From Hemicordylus capensis (taxonomy: Eukaryota; Chordata; Lepidosauria; Squamata; Cordylidae): a stretch of DNA of 64,000 bases. Positions 30,956 through 43,900 of this stretch are shown here, one piece after another (position 1 is the first letter of the stretch; every line of letters starts with the position of its first letter). The DNA lies in assembly GCF_027244095.1 (NCBI RefSeq), contig NC_069659.1:346200250-346264249 (forward strand), read 5' to 3'. The position numbers were made by a program, and so were the translations under genes. The notes under the pieces were generated by a model, which saw only the letters and a list, made by a program, of their open reading frames with translations, did not search any database and was not told the origin of the DNA.

Positions 30956-31110
30956 ACTTATTGTGCAAAAGGAAATGCCCTGTGCCACCCACAGTATGTC
31001 CCTAAGGACTCTGACATATTTTTGTGAAACACAGGGTGCCTCCAGGTGCAGGGAAGAGGCGAGATTAGCAAAATTCTCCCCACTTAGTGTGATGGGTTCT
31101 CCAGAGCTCA
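30956..31110. repeat. Hairpin-bearing repeat related to 42.7-42.9 kb
   Basis: GCCCTGTGCC...CACAGGGTGCC pair across a centre TATGTCCCTAAGGACTCTGA. The same centre occurs at 42.8 kb (TATGTCCCTAAGGTCTCTGA). Confidence 0.4.
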
Positions 31111-32180
31111 GGAAGCTCTCTACAGGGGGATGCCTCTTCCGAGTGCATGGCCACACAGTTAGGATGCCAGCTAGTGAGCATGGTTTTTCCTATTCAAAAA
31201 TTTTTCCTATTCAAATTTTCCCTATTCAAAGATTACTGCACCCCACCCCACCCCACCCCCACCACCACCGCTTTGCCACTGCTCCTGGATAGTACATGAC
31301 TGTACAATGCTGGATTTAGGAGGCAACCTGGTCATCCTTACCTTGGGGCACACAGGTAGCTCCACCCCTGCCACTGTCCAATAAAACCCATACTGCTGTA
31401 ATGAGACAGAATCTGGATCCCAGGCTGCAGTGGACAGGAGATGCCTCTATGCCAAAGCCCTGAGCAAGTTTTAGGATAGATACTTATGCCATCCTGCAAA
31501 ATGCCTGTCCGTGTCATTAGGAAAGGTCAGAGGGAACTTAGTGTTTCAGAGGTTCTTACGTGTATGTCTATACAAGCACACGTGCAATGTACTCGTCCTT
31601 GATGGCTAGGCAACCCAGCATTAGTGGTAGATGTGTTTGTCCACACTGCAGTGGTGTAGTGCTTCATTTTTCCCCAATAAGAGAGAACATCAGCAGTCCC
31701 ATATGTATATGGGAGAAAATAAAGGAATGCACTCAACTCCACTGGGGTGCAGGGCAGGCTGAGCTTGACCTCTGTGGCCCTGCAATTTTTTCAAACAAAT
31801 AAGTTGCTCTGGTATAAGATGTCTTTTTGCCTTTTTTGTTTCTCCTTTGGTGGGGCTATTATGGCTATAAAACTCTGGTCTATGGGGCGTGTGGGTGGGG
31901 ATAAAGAGAGAGAGATGGAGTTTTTTTAAGGAGAAAGATAAGAATAAAGAAGTCTTAGCTGATGTATAAAATTTCAGTTAATAAATCAAACTTGCATTCA
32001 TTTGCATATGAGTAACCACCACAGCTCTGCAGAAGGAAGCATGCTTGTCTGATTTTCCAGTGGTGTTTGTATGTGTGTGTCGCAGTAGGCATCTCAGAAG
32101 AAGCTTTCCCTCCAGTGTGCGAGAGAAAGAGCATGGCATATATATAGCTGCTTCCCCCGTACATACAAAGCAATCTTATA
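31111..32180. other. Intergenic stretch, no gene seen
   Basis: Contains a (CCCCA)n run at 31,238-31,262 and otherwise unique-looking DNA. Confidence 0.45.
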
Positions 32181-32202
32181 TTTATTTAATTGAGGCTTTA
32201 TT
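32181..32202 (-). terminator. Candidate LAMP3 polyadenylation signals
   Basis: Two AATAAA hexamers on the minus strand (32181-32186 and 32197-32202) lie about 670 nt past the LAMP3 stop. No transcript evidence is available, so this is only a candidate 3' end. Confidence 0.3.
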
Positions 32203-32874
32203 CTAGAAACAACTCCACTTTCTCCTTCTCCTTTCCCTGCCTTTTCCTTTCTGACTCCATCCCCCACACTCTCTACAGGATCCTCACTGGGACAAACTTC
32301 TCAACATAAAAGATCACTAGATAGAATACAACAGCATACCTCCTAAGTCCCTAAGTAACGATGGCAGACATCCGGAGCAGCTCCCCCTGCTGAGCGACCA
32401 AAGTTGCATGGCTGCAGCGGTAGTGGGGAAGTTCTCTACTGCACGGCACAGCTTCCTGATGCACTACCAGGAGGCTGCTATGGATGTTGGCCAATATTTT
32501 TGAAGACTCTGCTGTACAACTCACTGGTGAGATTAATCATTAAAAAAAAACCTAACTAAAAATACACCCTGATTAAAGATTGAAGCCCTAATTTTTTTTG
32601 CATGTAGGCATGTCTGCTAATTTTTGCCTCATAAGGAGAGAGACAGGGTAGGGATATAGAAAAAACAAAGTAGTAGTGCCAGTTTTCAAGTATGCATAAG
32701 TGGAAATAACTTTAAATACACAACTTAATCTGTGACCAGAGCTGCTACTGCAGAATAAGCAGGCAAAAGTAGATTCTTTGGTTCTCCCCAAGATGGTTCT
32801 CTCCCCTCATCCCCAAGGAGATTCCTATCCTTGGTCCTTCCCTTGCTGCATGCATTCTTCAGGCAGCTAATGAT

Positions 32875-33014
32875 TCAAATTCGTTCATAACTTCTGTATG
32901 ATTTTCTTGAGTAGAGCACACAGCTGAGAAGCGTAATGAGAAATAATCCTGCAAGACTGAGACCCACTGTGACTGGGATCAATCTCTTTCTTCTGTCAAG
33001 ATCACATTCTTCTT
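32875..33014 (-). CDS. LAMP3: LAMP3 coding exon 6 (membrane anchor, sorting tail, stop)
   Basis: After a TTTCATTGCAG acceptor it encodes EEECDLDRRKRLIPVTVG, a hydrophobic membrane span, then YSRKSYRSYERI and a TGA at 32875-32877. The final YERI fits the YxxPhi lysosomal targeting signal. Confidence 0.92.
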
Positions 33015-33485
33015 CTGCAATGAAAACCAGGCGGTTCAGATATAGCACACAAAATTCTATACTCTCACCATAGCTCAGTGGAATACAATTACTACTGAGA
33101 ATTTTCCAAAATCTTGTAAGCACTATCTGCAGAGTGGCCATTTGGGTCAATTCTAATTATCTGATGTATAGCCTAACCCCGGGGACTCTCAGCTTTGGAT
33201 CCTCAGAGGCCGACGGACTACAGAGCCCTTCATCGCCAGCCACAATGGCCTTGTTGTACTTCAGCATCTGGGGACCCAAGGTTGAGAACCCTGGTTAGGC
33301 TGCATCAAATGCTCAGGACAGGACAGGACCTTCTCAGTTTGGTTTTCTGGGAAGTTTACAATTATTTCCTGACTTAGAAATATAAGGGTGGAACCTGAGA
33401 CCTTGTCATTGTGAAGCATGTGTTCTGCCCTGCTATGGGAAGGCTATGGTCCCTTCCTAGAATACTGGTTTCGCCTGACAGTACT

Positions 33486-33521
<36 letters not shown>

Positions 33522-36500
33522 GTGCCCACCACCACCCCACTCCAATACTAGTAGCTATTCAGATCGGCAATGACTCCCCAGTGCCACAGGCATTGTCATC
33601 CACAAGAGTCCCTTACCCCAACTCATCCACTTCCAGTCAAAATATTCTAGGTCAGATAATAAAGAAGCATTCTTCTAATGATGCAAACACCACCTTTCTT
33701 TCACTATAAATCAACGTGGCCAGTGTCCACACATCTAGAATCTGAAATAAGGGATAGGACTTCCAAGCAGACCTGAACCTGACACTTTTCCTGCAGAAAT
33801 GCCAGCCCTTTTCATACGTTCTGTGAATGCAGGGAGGGAGGAACCTCCAGTCTTACTCTTGGCCTCCATATGCTCAGTGGAAGGTGTACATGTGTTGGCT
33901 CAATGCAGTTTGCTGTCAAAGCAAAGCACTGTGGTGTTTTTGGCTAACCCATTCCTTGCTCCAGGCCAGCTTTTGAATGGGCTTTAGTTACTTGTATTCC
34001 AGTCCTGGAGTAGAGGCGGGGCTAACAAACAGCCAGCAGCAAGAGGACTGAAAAGCAGTCTGCACTTGCCTCTCTGTACACAACATCTATTTCATTAGAC
34101 TATTAATATTCCTGATTCCACTCCACTGCCTTGCTCTTGCATACCACAACTCCTTCCCTTGGATTCTACATGCACCAAAATGGCACCCCTCCCTTTCCTC
34201 CCCACTTCAGTTAAATCACACCTCCAGTTCCTTCCTTCTTTCAAATCTTTTTCCCTTTCTTCCTTTTCAGTTAGTAAGGTGGCGAGTGTGGGTGGGAAGC
34301 ACAATGGTGCCATTTTGCTTTCCTTCCCTGCCGGCCATTCATTGGTGGGCATGCTGGGTGGGCTTCCATGCCACCCCTGAAAACTGGCCCACAATCTGCA
34401 GCCTACAGTAACCTGTTCCGTGATAGGGCCAGAGATATAAGCTGAGCAAGCATAGGCTCTTTCTCTACAACTGAGGTGGGGTGTCTCTGGTTATGCCTAC
34501 AACTGATGAGGTTCGACTCAGAACTTTGGTGAAATGTGTGGGCTTCTGGGATACTGGGAGAAACCCCACTCTGTGCATTCAGTGGAGGTATGATTGTCAG
34601 GTGGAAAAAGACTACAGCGGTGGATCCCTGCACACATGTGTCCTCTAACACTGAGGGTGCATTTACTTACCTTTCCCAAGCTGGTCACCAGTGATATCAA
34701 AGGCTTGAAGATGAGAGTTCACAAGCAGCAGCTGGAAATCATTGGCTATGTTCACCGTTTGTTTGCTGAGGCACTTAAAGGAACTCCCAATTGGAGTCAC
34801 AAAAAACTGGTCGCTTTGAATTCCATGGACCAATACACCTGAAGGATAGAAACAAAATCAGAACTACCAACTGGTTTGCGTGGTAGTGAAACTTGTCCTT
34901 GGCTGAAGGGGAATTGAGAAGTGTGAAGCTCAGCCTGACAGAGGACAGGGCACGAATGTCACATGAGTTGCACAAGTCACAAGGTTGCACGTGCTACTCT
35001 CTACATGTGGTGGTGGAAGGAATCTGGAGTGGACTGTGGCGGGAGCAAAGGGTTGAAGCCCTCAAACCCAGATCTGCTATGGTCCCAATCGCCCAGTGTT
35101 GTGGCTGGGGGTGATGGGAGTTGTAGTCCAACAACATCTCGTCATCCAAGATTGGGAAACCCTGGTGCAGTTTAATAAGTTTAACAAGTCAAAGCAGACA
35201 TGATGCTAAAAACATTATCATGTGTTTCCATCATTTTAAAAAAAGGAAAAATTGTATATGTGGTAGAGGGTTTATTAGAACTGTGGTGTGTGGGGAGGTG
35301 GGTATATATCAACATTCTGCCTTTCTTCCATCACGCAGCTCCAGATGGCATATGGGTTTCCATCCAGGCATTGGCCCAACCCGGACCTGGTTTGCTTCAG
35401 CAAGCTGGCTGGATGTTGCCCTCAGATCATGTCCTGGCTGGCTGGGATACTGTCCCCTCACATGAGGGCACTGATGAAGATCCCAACACGTCAGAGCAGG
35501 GTACCTTGGCACCAGATGACCCAGGAGAGCTGTTCCCATGCTCCGGAGCTGTTTCCCGACAGCCCCAGGCTATATGCCTGCTTGCCAGCCAGCCAACCAT
35601 CTCCACTTCATGACTTGCCACCTTCCCAGTTATGACATCTCCACTTGCCAGCACTTGGATCTGGGCACATGTCAGGACCTGAGGTTGGGACTGAGAGATT
35701 AGTGTTTAAATATATCGATGTTAAAACAAACATTATGTTTGTGACCCTTTTGATTTGTGTAAAACCCTTTCTTTATTTATTACACTGTCACCACCAAATT
35801 TAATCTTAATTTCGGTTTCTGACACTAACTTTGGCATTGTGCCCTAGTAGTAATGTGGGGAGAAGTAAATAGACCCAGCTGAGACAGTTTTAAAGTTCCC
35901 AACCAAAGAAAATAACTTTATTCGTGTACAATAGCTTCAGTGGTTTCTTGTTCACTATAAAGTAGGGCCACACGCATAATGGTTGCTGAGACAAAGTAAC
36001 AACCTTAAAATTGGCAAGACCACCTCTTATATTTCAAACTTGTATTCAAACTCAGGTAGTTATATAAGATTGTATCAGGAAATCAACAAAGGCTATACTT
36101 TCAAGTTTCTATACTTCAAAGGCTATACTTTTCAAGTTTTTGTTGTTTCTGTTTAGAAATAACAAGCTTCTTTAGACTTTCAACACCTTCACTGGGATAC
36201 AACCCTCCTGACTATATATTAGAGATGTGCCCGGAGCGTTTTGGCGCCTCTTTGGAGAGGTGCCGAAACACTTTGGCTCCCTGGTGCCGAAACATTTCGG
36301 CGAGGGGTTCTCTTAAGAGGAGGCGGGCAGGTCCTACCTGCCTGTCCTAAAAAGCCCCCGCCAGCCTGCCATGGCGCTGTTTCAATGGAAATACCTCCGT
36401 GCAAGTGGCAGCTGGTGCCGCTTACCCCTCTAATATGCCACAGCGATGGGATGCGTCCCTGGCATTGCTTGCGTGGCGTCAGCACGTAAATGGTGTTGAC

Positions 36501-37905
36501 GCATGTGCAGACACCATTTACGTGCTGATGCCATGTGAGGGATGCTGGGGATGCATCCCATCCCATCGCCACGGCATTTTAGAGGGGTAAGCTGCAGAAG
36601 CTGCTGCTTGCACGGAGGTATTTTTGTTGAAACGGCACTGCGGCAGGCCGGCAGGGGCTTGGAGGATGTGCCGGTAGGACCTGGGAAGGGAACCCCTTAC
36701 TGCTCTTGGATGTGCACCAAAGCAATTTGGTGTACATCCGTATTATATATCCTACAGCCACCTAATGGAGCATCAGGGAAGTAACCTGCCTAGGGAGCAA
36801 GAAGTTGCTGGTTAGAATGCCCGCTGGTATGTTTCCCAGACTATGCAAAACACCTCTATCGAGCAGCAGCGATATAGGAAGATGCTGAAAGGTATCACCT
36901 CGTACTGCGCAGGAGATGGCAATGGTAAATCTCTCCTGTATTCTACCTAAGAAAACCACATGGCTCTGTGGTCACCAGGAATCAACACCGATTCGACGGT
37001 GCAACTTTACCTTTTACACACCCAGCATTTACGTTTGATAGTCAAGCTTTCTCTACAGAAGGTCTCGTCGAGTGTGTAAAACCTATCCACCAATCTCCCA
37101 ATTCCACTCTCAGTTCTGCTCTAGACACCCTAACCAGAGATCCTCTCTCTAGCTGTCCCTGTCTCTGGCTCATCCAAGCCCCATCGGAACCTGTCAGTTA
37201 ACTCCCACTGAATTTTATAGCCACCTGTTCACTCCATTCCAAGGCCCCTCCTAGGAATTCTCTCCAGGACAATTTCCAGACTAGCTGCTCAACACAGCAG
37301 CAAAATGCCTACGTCCAGCCAAGTCATATTCAAAATGTAAACAGCAGGGGGAGCAGTCTCATGGAGACTAACAACCCGAAATAACAGCAACTTTCTTACA
37401 CCAGATATACAACTGCCTAGCTCTCTATCGCAGCAATTAAATTCAAAACAAGGCACTGGAAATGTGAATGGTACCCTGCTGTCTGTGTAGGGACTGTGGT
37501 GTCACAACACAAGTGTGGAAGCAGACTTACGAGATACGACGTGACCCCGTTGCAGGGCCTAATCTGGAAAGTGCCCAGAGGAGGTTCCTAAGTTTAAATT
37601 CTTCTTGATTGACAGAGTTTACTAGCCATTCACCACAGCAGGGGAGAATGGAAACCCACTTGCTTCACAGATGGCAGTGTACAGATTATCAAAGGCTATT
37701 GCAAGGCTAATCGGTGAGAGTGTTGTCTTTCTAACTCCAATTCTTGCTGGAGAATTATTCAGGAAAAGAACAGCCTGCTGCAGCCAGGGGCGTAGCAAGG
37801 TTGGAGTGGGCCCAGAAAGAAGATTTTAAAATGCCCCCCCCCTCACTGAAGCTCAGCTCATGAAGTAAAGAAATCTTAAATGAGGCTGAATAGTGGTAAC
37901 AAAAA

Positions 37906-37956
<51 letters not shown>

Positions 37957-40900
37957 CTCCTATTTGCCACAATAGAACATCATCCTAAATTATTTTTTAA
38001 AAGGGTTCGTAAATTGTGGACGATGCAAGTCATTTAATGGTACTAGAGAAAGACATGCTGTTCTGGTAGTTCCAGGTCTTAACACACACATCAGTTTCGG
38101 AGGATGAATACAACTGAAGGAAGCCTGGGCGAGTGCACGGCTGAGGGAGTCAGTCATGTGACTTGCCAGGGGGGCAAGGCAGTGGGCCCACAGACAACTG
38201 TCTCCCCTTGCCCTATTATAGTTACTCCCCTAGCTGCAGCTGAACACTCCTAAAAGAGTCAGCTCCTTTGAAATCACTGAGATCCAAGAATCTAAGCGGG
38301 CGCTTAAGTTCTATCAGTTTCAAGTGTGCCCAGCTTATGTGGAGTGTATCCCGTTTTCCCCTCGCAGCAGAATAAACCCAGTAAATGCAATCCAGAGAGA
38401 GCCGATGTGACGAGATGGCTAGGATACAAAGTGATCAGGTAGTATAACTCTTGCCTCTGCCATTTACTTGGCAAATCACCTTTTTGCCTCAGCCCCCTGT
38501 CTGCAAAACAGGGGTAATAATAGTGACCTACATTGTAGGGTCGTTGTCCGGATTGCATGATAATGCAGGCATTCTCAAGATTAGGTCCCCAGATGTGGTT
38601 GGACGACAACTCCGATCATCCCATGGACTACAACTCTTATCAAACATGAATGCCCCTGGGACAACACATAGGAGGGCCTTTGATCATCTAAACGTATTCT
38701 GCACAAGTTTAATATAATAGTTTTAGATCTGCCAGTGTTCCATCTAAAATCAATGGAACCTATGCATACTGTTAAAGGCTGACGACAAGTTTATCTGTAT
38801 TGTGCTTGGTGACAACCGATTTCTGGTTGTGAGCTTGGGTGACTCTGGTTCTTAAAGAGAGGTTCTCAGTGTAGGAGACAGAGATGGGATTCACACTGCC
38901 AATGTCCCAAAGATGGCGGGGGGGGGGGGAGACTTATACTTACCCTCAGAGGGCACCATTAAACTGGCTTCAATCACACTGACATAATACATCTTTCCAT
39001 GCTGTAAAACAATACATTAATCATTTTATCCAAGATCACTGCTTAGTATTCATATAATATAGACTGATGCATAGACTTGTGTTTTGGGCAGTATACAAAT
39101 GTGTTAAATAAATAACATAAATAGACGGAATATGAGCAAGAGTCTATCTATCTATCTTATTTAACATATTTCTATACCGCCCAAAACTTGCATCTCTGGG
39201 TGGTTTACAATTAAAATCATGTAAATATTAAAATCATTAACATTAAAACCATTAAAAACCCAACATGAAAAGCATTAAAACTATAAATCTAATTAAAAGC
39301 CTGGGTGAACAAATATGTCTTTGTTGACATACAAAGTTGACCATACAGTTCTATTAAAACCAACTGAAATATTTTAATTATTATTTCAGGCCTCATATCC
39401 TGCTTCAGTACACCCAGAGAAACATTTATGTCATGCTTTATTGTATTAAGCTAACTTCTATTCCCACATCACCCACCTGGTGGAGGTGCACAAGGCAGCT
39501 TACAAAAGTCAATACACATCTCTATAATAGAAAGCTGCGTAAACTTCACTCACTCACTGACACGAAACTCCCAGACCAACCCACAAAAGATAGAAACATT
39601 CCATTTTTGCAGATAGGTTCCAGACCTTGCCCAGACTGTGAAATCATAATAACAATAATAATAAATAAATCCTAAATTCAGATGACAATACTGCCTTCCA
39701 ACCTCAGGTCTCAGCAGCAAAACTCACTTTCAGGTTTGGGAACAAAAACAAAGCTGTGGATGGTTGGCAAAACTGTGTCTTCACACTTTCGGATGATCAC
39801 AAACTCAAACCTCTGGCACATTTAACTCTGGCTTGGTGTTATGTCCAAACAGGCCCTGTATGTTATTGTAACTGATGGTGGGGTTGGGGGAGAGCTATCT
39901 ACATCTCAATTTTTCACTTCAGCCTGATCACTGGAGTCATTCCAAGTGGTTCTCAATTGCATGACAATGTTCTATGGATCTTATTTCAGTAAACAGTGCA
40001 GATCTCTTATGAAGAAGAACAAACACCCAAAGCAAACACTTGAATCTTGCCTCTGTTTGGAAGTCAGGGTGGTATGCTGATGTGGCTCCCACAGAAAGAG
40101 AGACAAGGAGCCTCTCCAGACAATGAGTTTTTGTGTGATTTTTCTTGAGAAAGTCACAGGGGTTCATACAGGAGTTCTCCCTCCCAACTGCACTCCACTT
40201 TACAAAGCCTTGCTTTAGGATTGTGCTCTCTAAGGCTGAGTACTCTGTACCTTAGGAAAATGCAGGACTTCCCTCAGATAGTGCTCTAATCATTATTTTA
40301 TGTAGTTATAATCCTTTGCTTTTATCAACAAATTCAGGGTAGGGGTGTGCACGGAACTGGCTGGTCCGGTTTGAGTCCAGACCGGACCCGAACCAGACTG
40401 GGCCAGTTAGGTCTGGCACTCCCTCCACCCCCACCCTATCCAGTCTAGTCTGGGGGGGGCGCATTTTGTGAGCATCTTACCACCTTCGGGGGAGTTGTTG
40501 GAGGCAGCGGGTGGGGGTGGGGTCTGTGGAGGTTCCCCCTTCCCCGCCAGCCTCTGTGCCTGTGCAGTTGGCCTCTGCATGACCCAGGCCATGCAAGGCC
40601 AATTGCACAAACACGGCTGCCTCCAAAATGGCTGCGGCACAGAGAGGGAAGGCCTGAACAGGCTGAAGAGCCATCTGGTATGGGCATGAAGGGAGGCAAC
40701 ATTGCAGGGGACCTCTGCAGACTTCCCTGCTGCCTCCAACAACTCTCCCGAAGGGGGTAAGTAAAAATTTTATAGATAGATAGATTTAAAAAAAAAAAAA
40801 AAAAAGTCCGCGAACCCCCTGAACAGTTGGGGGGTGTTCGGTCTTGGGTTGGACTGAACAGGAGATGGTTTTGTTCGACCCTGAACGGTCGAACCGAACC

Positions 40901-43900
40901 GGTTCAATGTCAAACACATTCAACGTCGAACCTGTTTGCACATCCCTAGTTCAGGGTGGCTGTCATGGCTCAGACCTCTGACTCAGAATAGTCAGAGGAG
41001 GAACGGGAGGACTCAGTTGGGAATGCAGGCTGAGAGGCACAGCAGCAGGATTTGGCAGGGAGAACAGACTCTGGAGCTGAGGAATCGGAAGAGCTGCCAG
41101 ACATGAGGGCTGAGGAGGCTGATCAGGAGGAGGCAGGGATTTCGCCTGTCTTGAGAAGACTTTTCAAGAGGAAGGCTCAGTGAGAGACATGCAGGCGCAG
41201 GATATCACAGGAGAGGAAGTAGAAGTTCTGACTCAGGAAAGCCTGATTGGCTGCCGGTTATCTTGAGCCCAATATTAAGCAGTCTGTTAGTTGCACAGAT
41301 TGCTGTCAGCAACTTTCGCTTACCGCAAACCGTGTTCCTATTTGGAATTCCTCAACCTTTAGAGTTCCAGTTTGCCCTTGTTCTGTTCTTTCCTGCTCTG
41401 TTGTCCCTTGTTCCGTTAATTCCTTACTTTGTTTTCCCTTGTTCTATTGATTCTTTGCTCCAATGTTTTCTCTTCAATTATTACTCAGTTATAGTAGAGG
41501 GGGGTACCTAGTTTAGTTCAGGGGACTTTATTCGTTTACTACTAATTTTCTTTGTGAGTCTTTCATTTCCTTCGTGCAGCTTTGCTGTTACTTTCTGTTT
41601 AAGTCACAGGGGGAGGGCTGAATGGGTTGTAAATCCTGTTGGGTTAGCCGAGCTAACAGATTTACAACAGTGGCATACATCCCCCCCGCCCAGCCTGCCG
41701 CATTGTTAGGCTCAGAAAGACCATCTGGCCCAGTATGGCTGAGTGGAAATTTGAACCTGGGTCTCTCTGAACCAAGTCTAACTTGTGAACTCTCTGAAAC
41801 AAATCTAACAGGCTGTGTGGTTGTGCAAAAGTCACAGTTTAGCCTACTTTCCAAATGGAAGAAGGTTTAAGAGATCACCATGTCTGGATGTCCATGTGTC
41901 CCCCTCCAATAACTGTTGCGTTTACAATCCAATAGAAGCCAAAATTCATGGGAGGAGGCCCTAGGGGACCCCCAAATTTATTTATTTATTTTTGCTGATG
42001 TGCCATCTTGTTTCAAGATGGCAGCCACACAGGGGCATAGCAGTGTCCCATGCAGCATGCACACACCCCTGATCTCCCGACTGCCCATCCTCCTTCCATT
42101 GCCCAGGCTCCTGGCAATTTGAAGGAAGATGGGCAGAGGCATGTGGGTGCGCAGCACCAGCCACCTCCTTCTGCCACTTGCCCTCCAACCATCCTCCTTC
42201 CATTGGCCAGGCTCCCGGCCAGGAGAAGTGGAGAGCTCTGCAGCTGCTCCTGGAGGCTTGCCAGCTCTTAGATGCAGGGCATTATAGGATATTTGAACCT
42301 GTCCACCCTATTATAGCTCCACCTCCTCAGCCACAAGGTATAGACAACACCCCTTCATAGCCCATGTGCTAACAGTTGGATAAAAACAAAATTCATGGCA
42401 CATGGAGGGATCCTAGGTAGGAGTTGTGATTTTAAAACAAGCTGAAAGTTGGCTCCATGGGTTCTACTTAGCACTACTTGTTTGTAATGTAGTTAGTGAC
42501 AAGTGACACACTCTACTACCCTTCCCCCTGTATACCCATACTATTTGGAGATTAATTTTATTTATATTTAATTTTATTTATTTAATATTTGATATTATTC
42601 ATTCAAAAGGCAGGGATCAAAAGGCAGGTGATATTTCATATTTAATAATATTTATATTTAAACACATTGGCCAACATCCAGACTAACAAAGTACTGGTGT
42701 AGCAAACCTGACACTAGTACTATGTTGGGGGGACGGGGGAGATTTTTTTTATTTATCTCCCCTTCCTTCTGAAGCCCACTGTGACTCCAAAAAATATGTC
42801 CCTAAGGTCTCTGAGACCCTCAGCGACATATTTCCAGGAGTCATAGTTGGCTTTAGAGGGAAGGGGGAGATTGACAAAAATTGCCCCTTCCCCCATAGAA
42901 CCAGCATATAATCATTGCATCAGCATTTTCTTAATCTTGATGCTAGCCATTTACACAAGCTCAAAGAAAGGTATGGGCTACATCCCCCAACATGGCCAAC
43001 CTTAAACAAAACACACCTGCATTTAAAGATGCAGGAGGGATATTGCACTATTGTTACTGAAAAGGGACTTGTGGGAGTATCATACTATTGCTAAAAATGC
43101 AGCTGGAGCTAGGGTTGGTGCCAGGTTTTCAGAACAGTGAAGTTCAAAACCAGTTTCAGGGTCCTCCCCAAGGAGAGTCGTCAGAGAATGTTCAAGATGA
43201 AGAATTTCTGCGAGACAAGTGAAATTTCTCAAGCGGTTTATGCATCTCCTTCGGTAAAACATGTTTTGATTCCTTGCAGCAGGGTTCACTAAATGGAGGA
43301 ACTTGGGCCAAATCGGACCCCCTCCAGTTATTAACCTGTGTATGTATGTATGTATGTAACATATTTTTATACCACCCAAATCTTACGTCTCTAGACAAAA
43401 CTAAGCAGATTAGGCAAAACAGGGGTGTGGAGGAAGTGGTATCTGTGGCAACCCCCTGCTAGCTGGGCAAAGAGGCACCTTTTATCATGGTGATTCTCTT
43501 TATTTTGCAGGGGGAGAGTAACTGGCCCTGTCCACCCCCAGCACAGTACCTCCAGTGACTGTTGCTGGTGTCTGTCTTATGTTCCTTTTTAGATTGTGCG
43601 CCCTTTGGGGACAGGGATCCATCTTATTTATTTTTTATTTCCCTCTGTAAACTGCCCTGAGCCATCTTGGAAGGGCGGTATAGAAATCGAACAAACAAAC
43701 AAAACCTGAACCTGCCAGCAAGCCATAGGGAAGGGTGCTCCATCCTCTACTCTGTTCTCAAAATGGCCTTCCAAGACACTGAGTTGATAACCGGGACCCA
43801 GAGCCTGCTTAGAGGACTCTCTCGCAGCGTCCTCCAGCTCAATCCAGGGGAGCTAGTTCTGCAGTTGATAGGCAACAGCAACACTCTTGCCTCACCCTTG

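Noticed and set aside
35870-37430. Region around two inserted elements as a second LTR fossil
   Set aside because: No TG...CA ends or internal landmarks could be placed; kept as unassigned.
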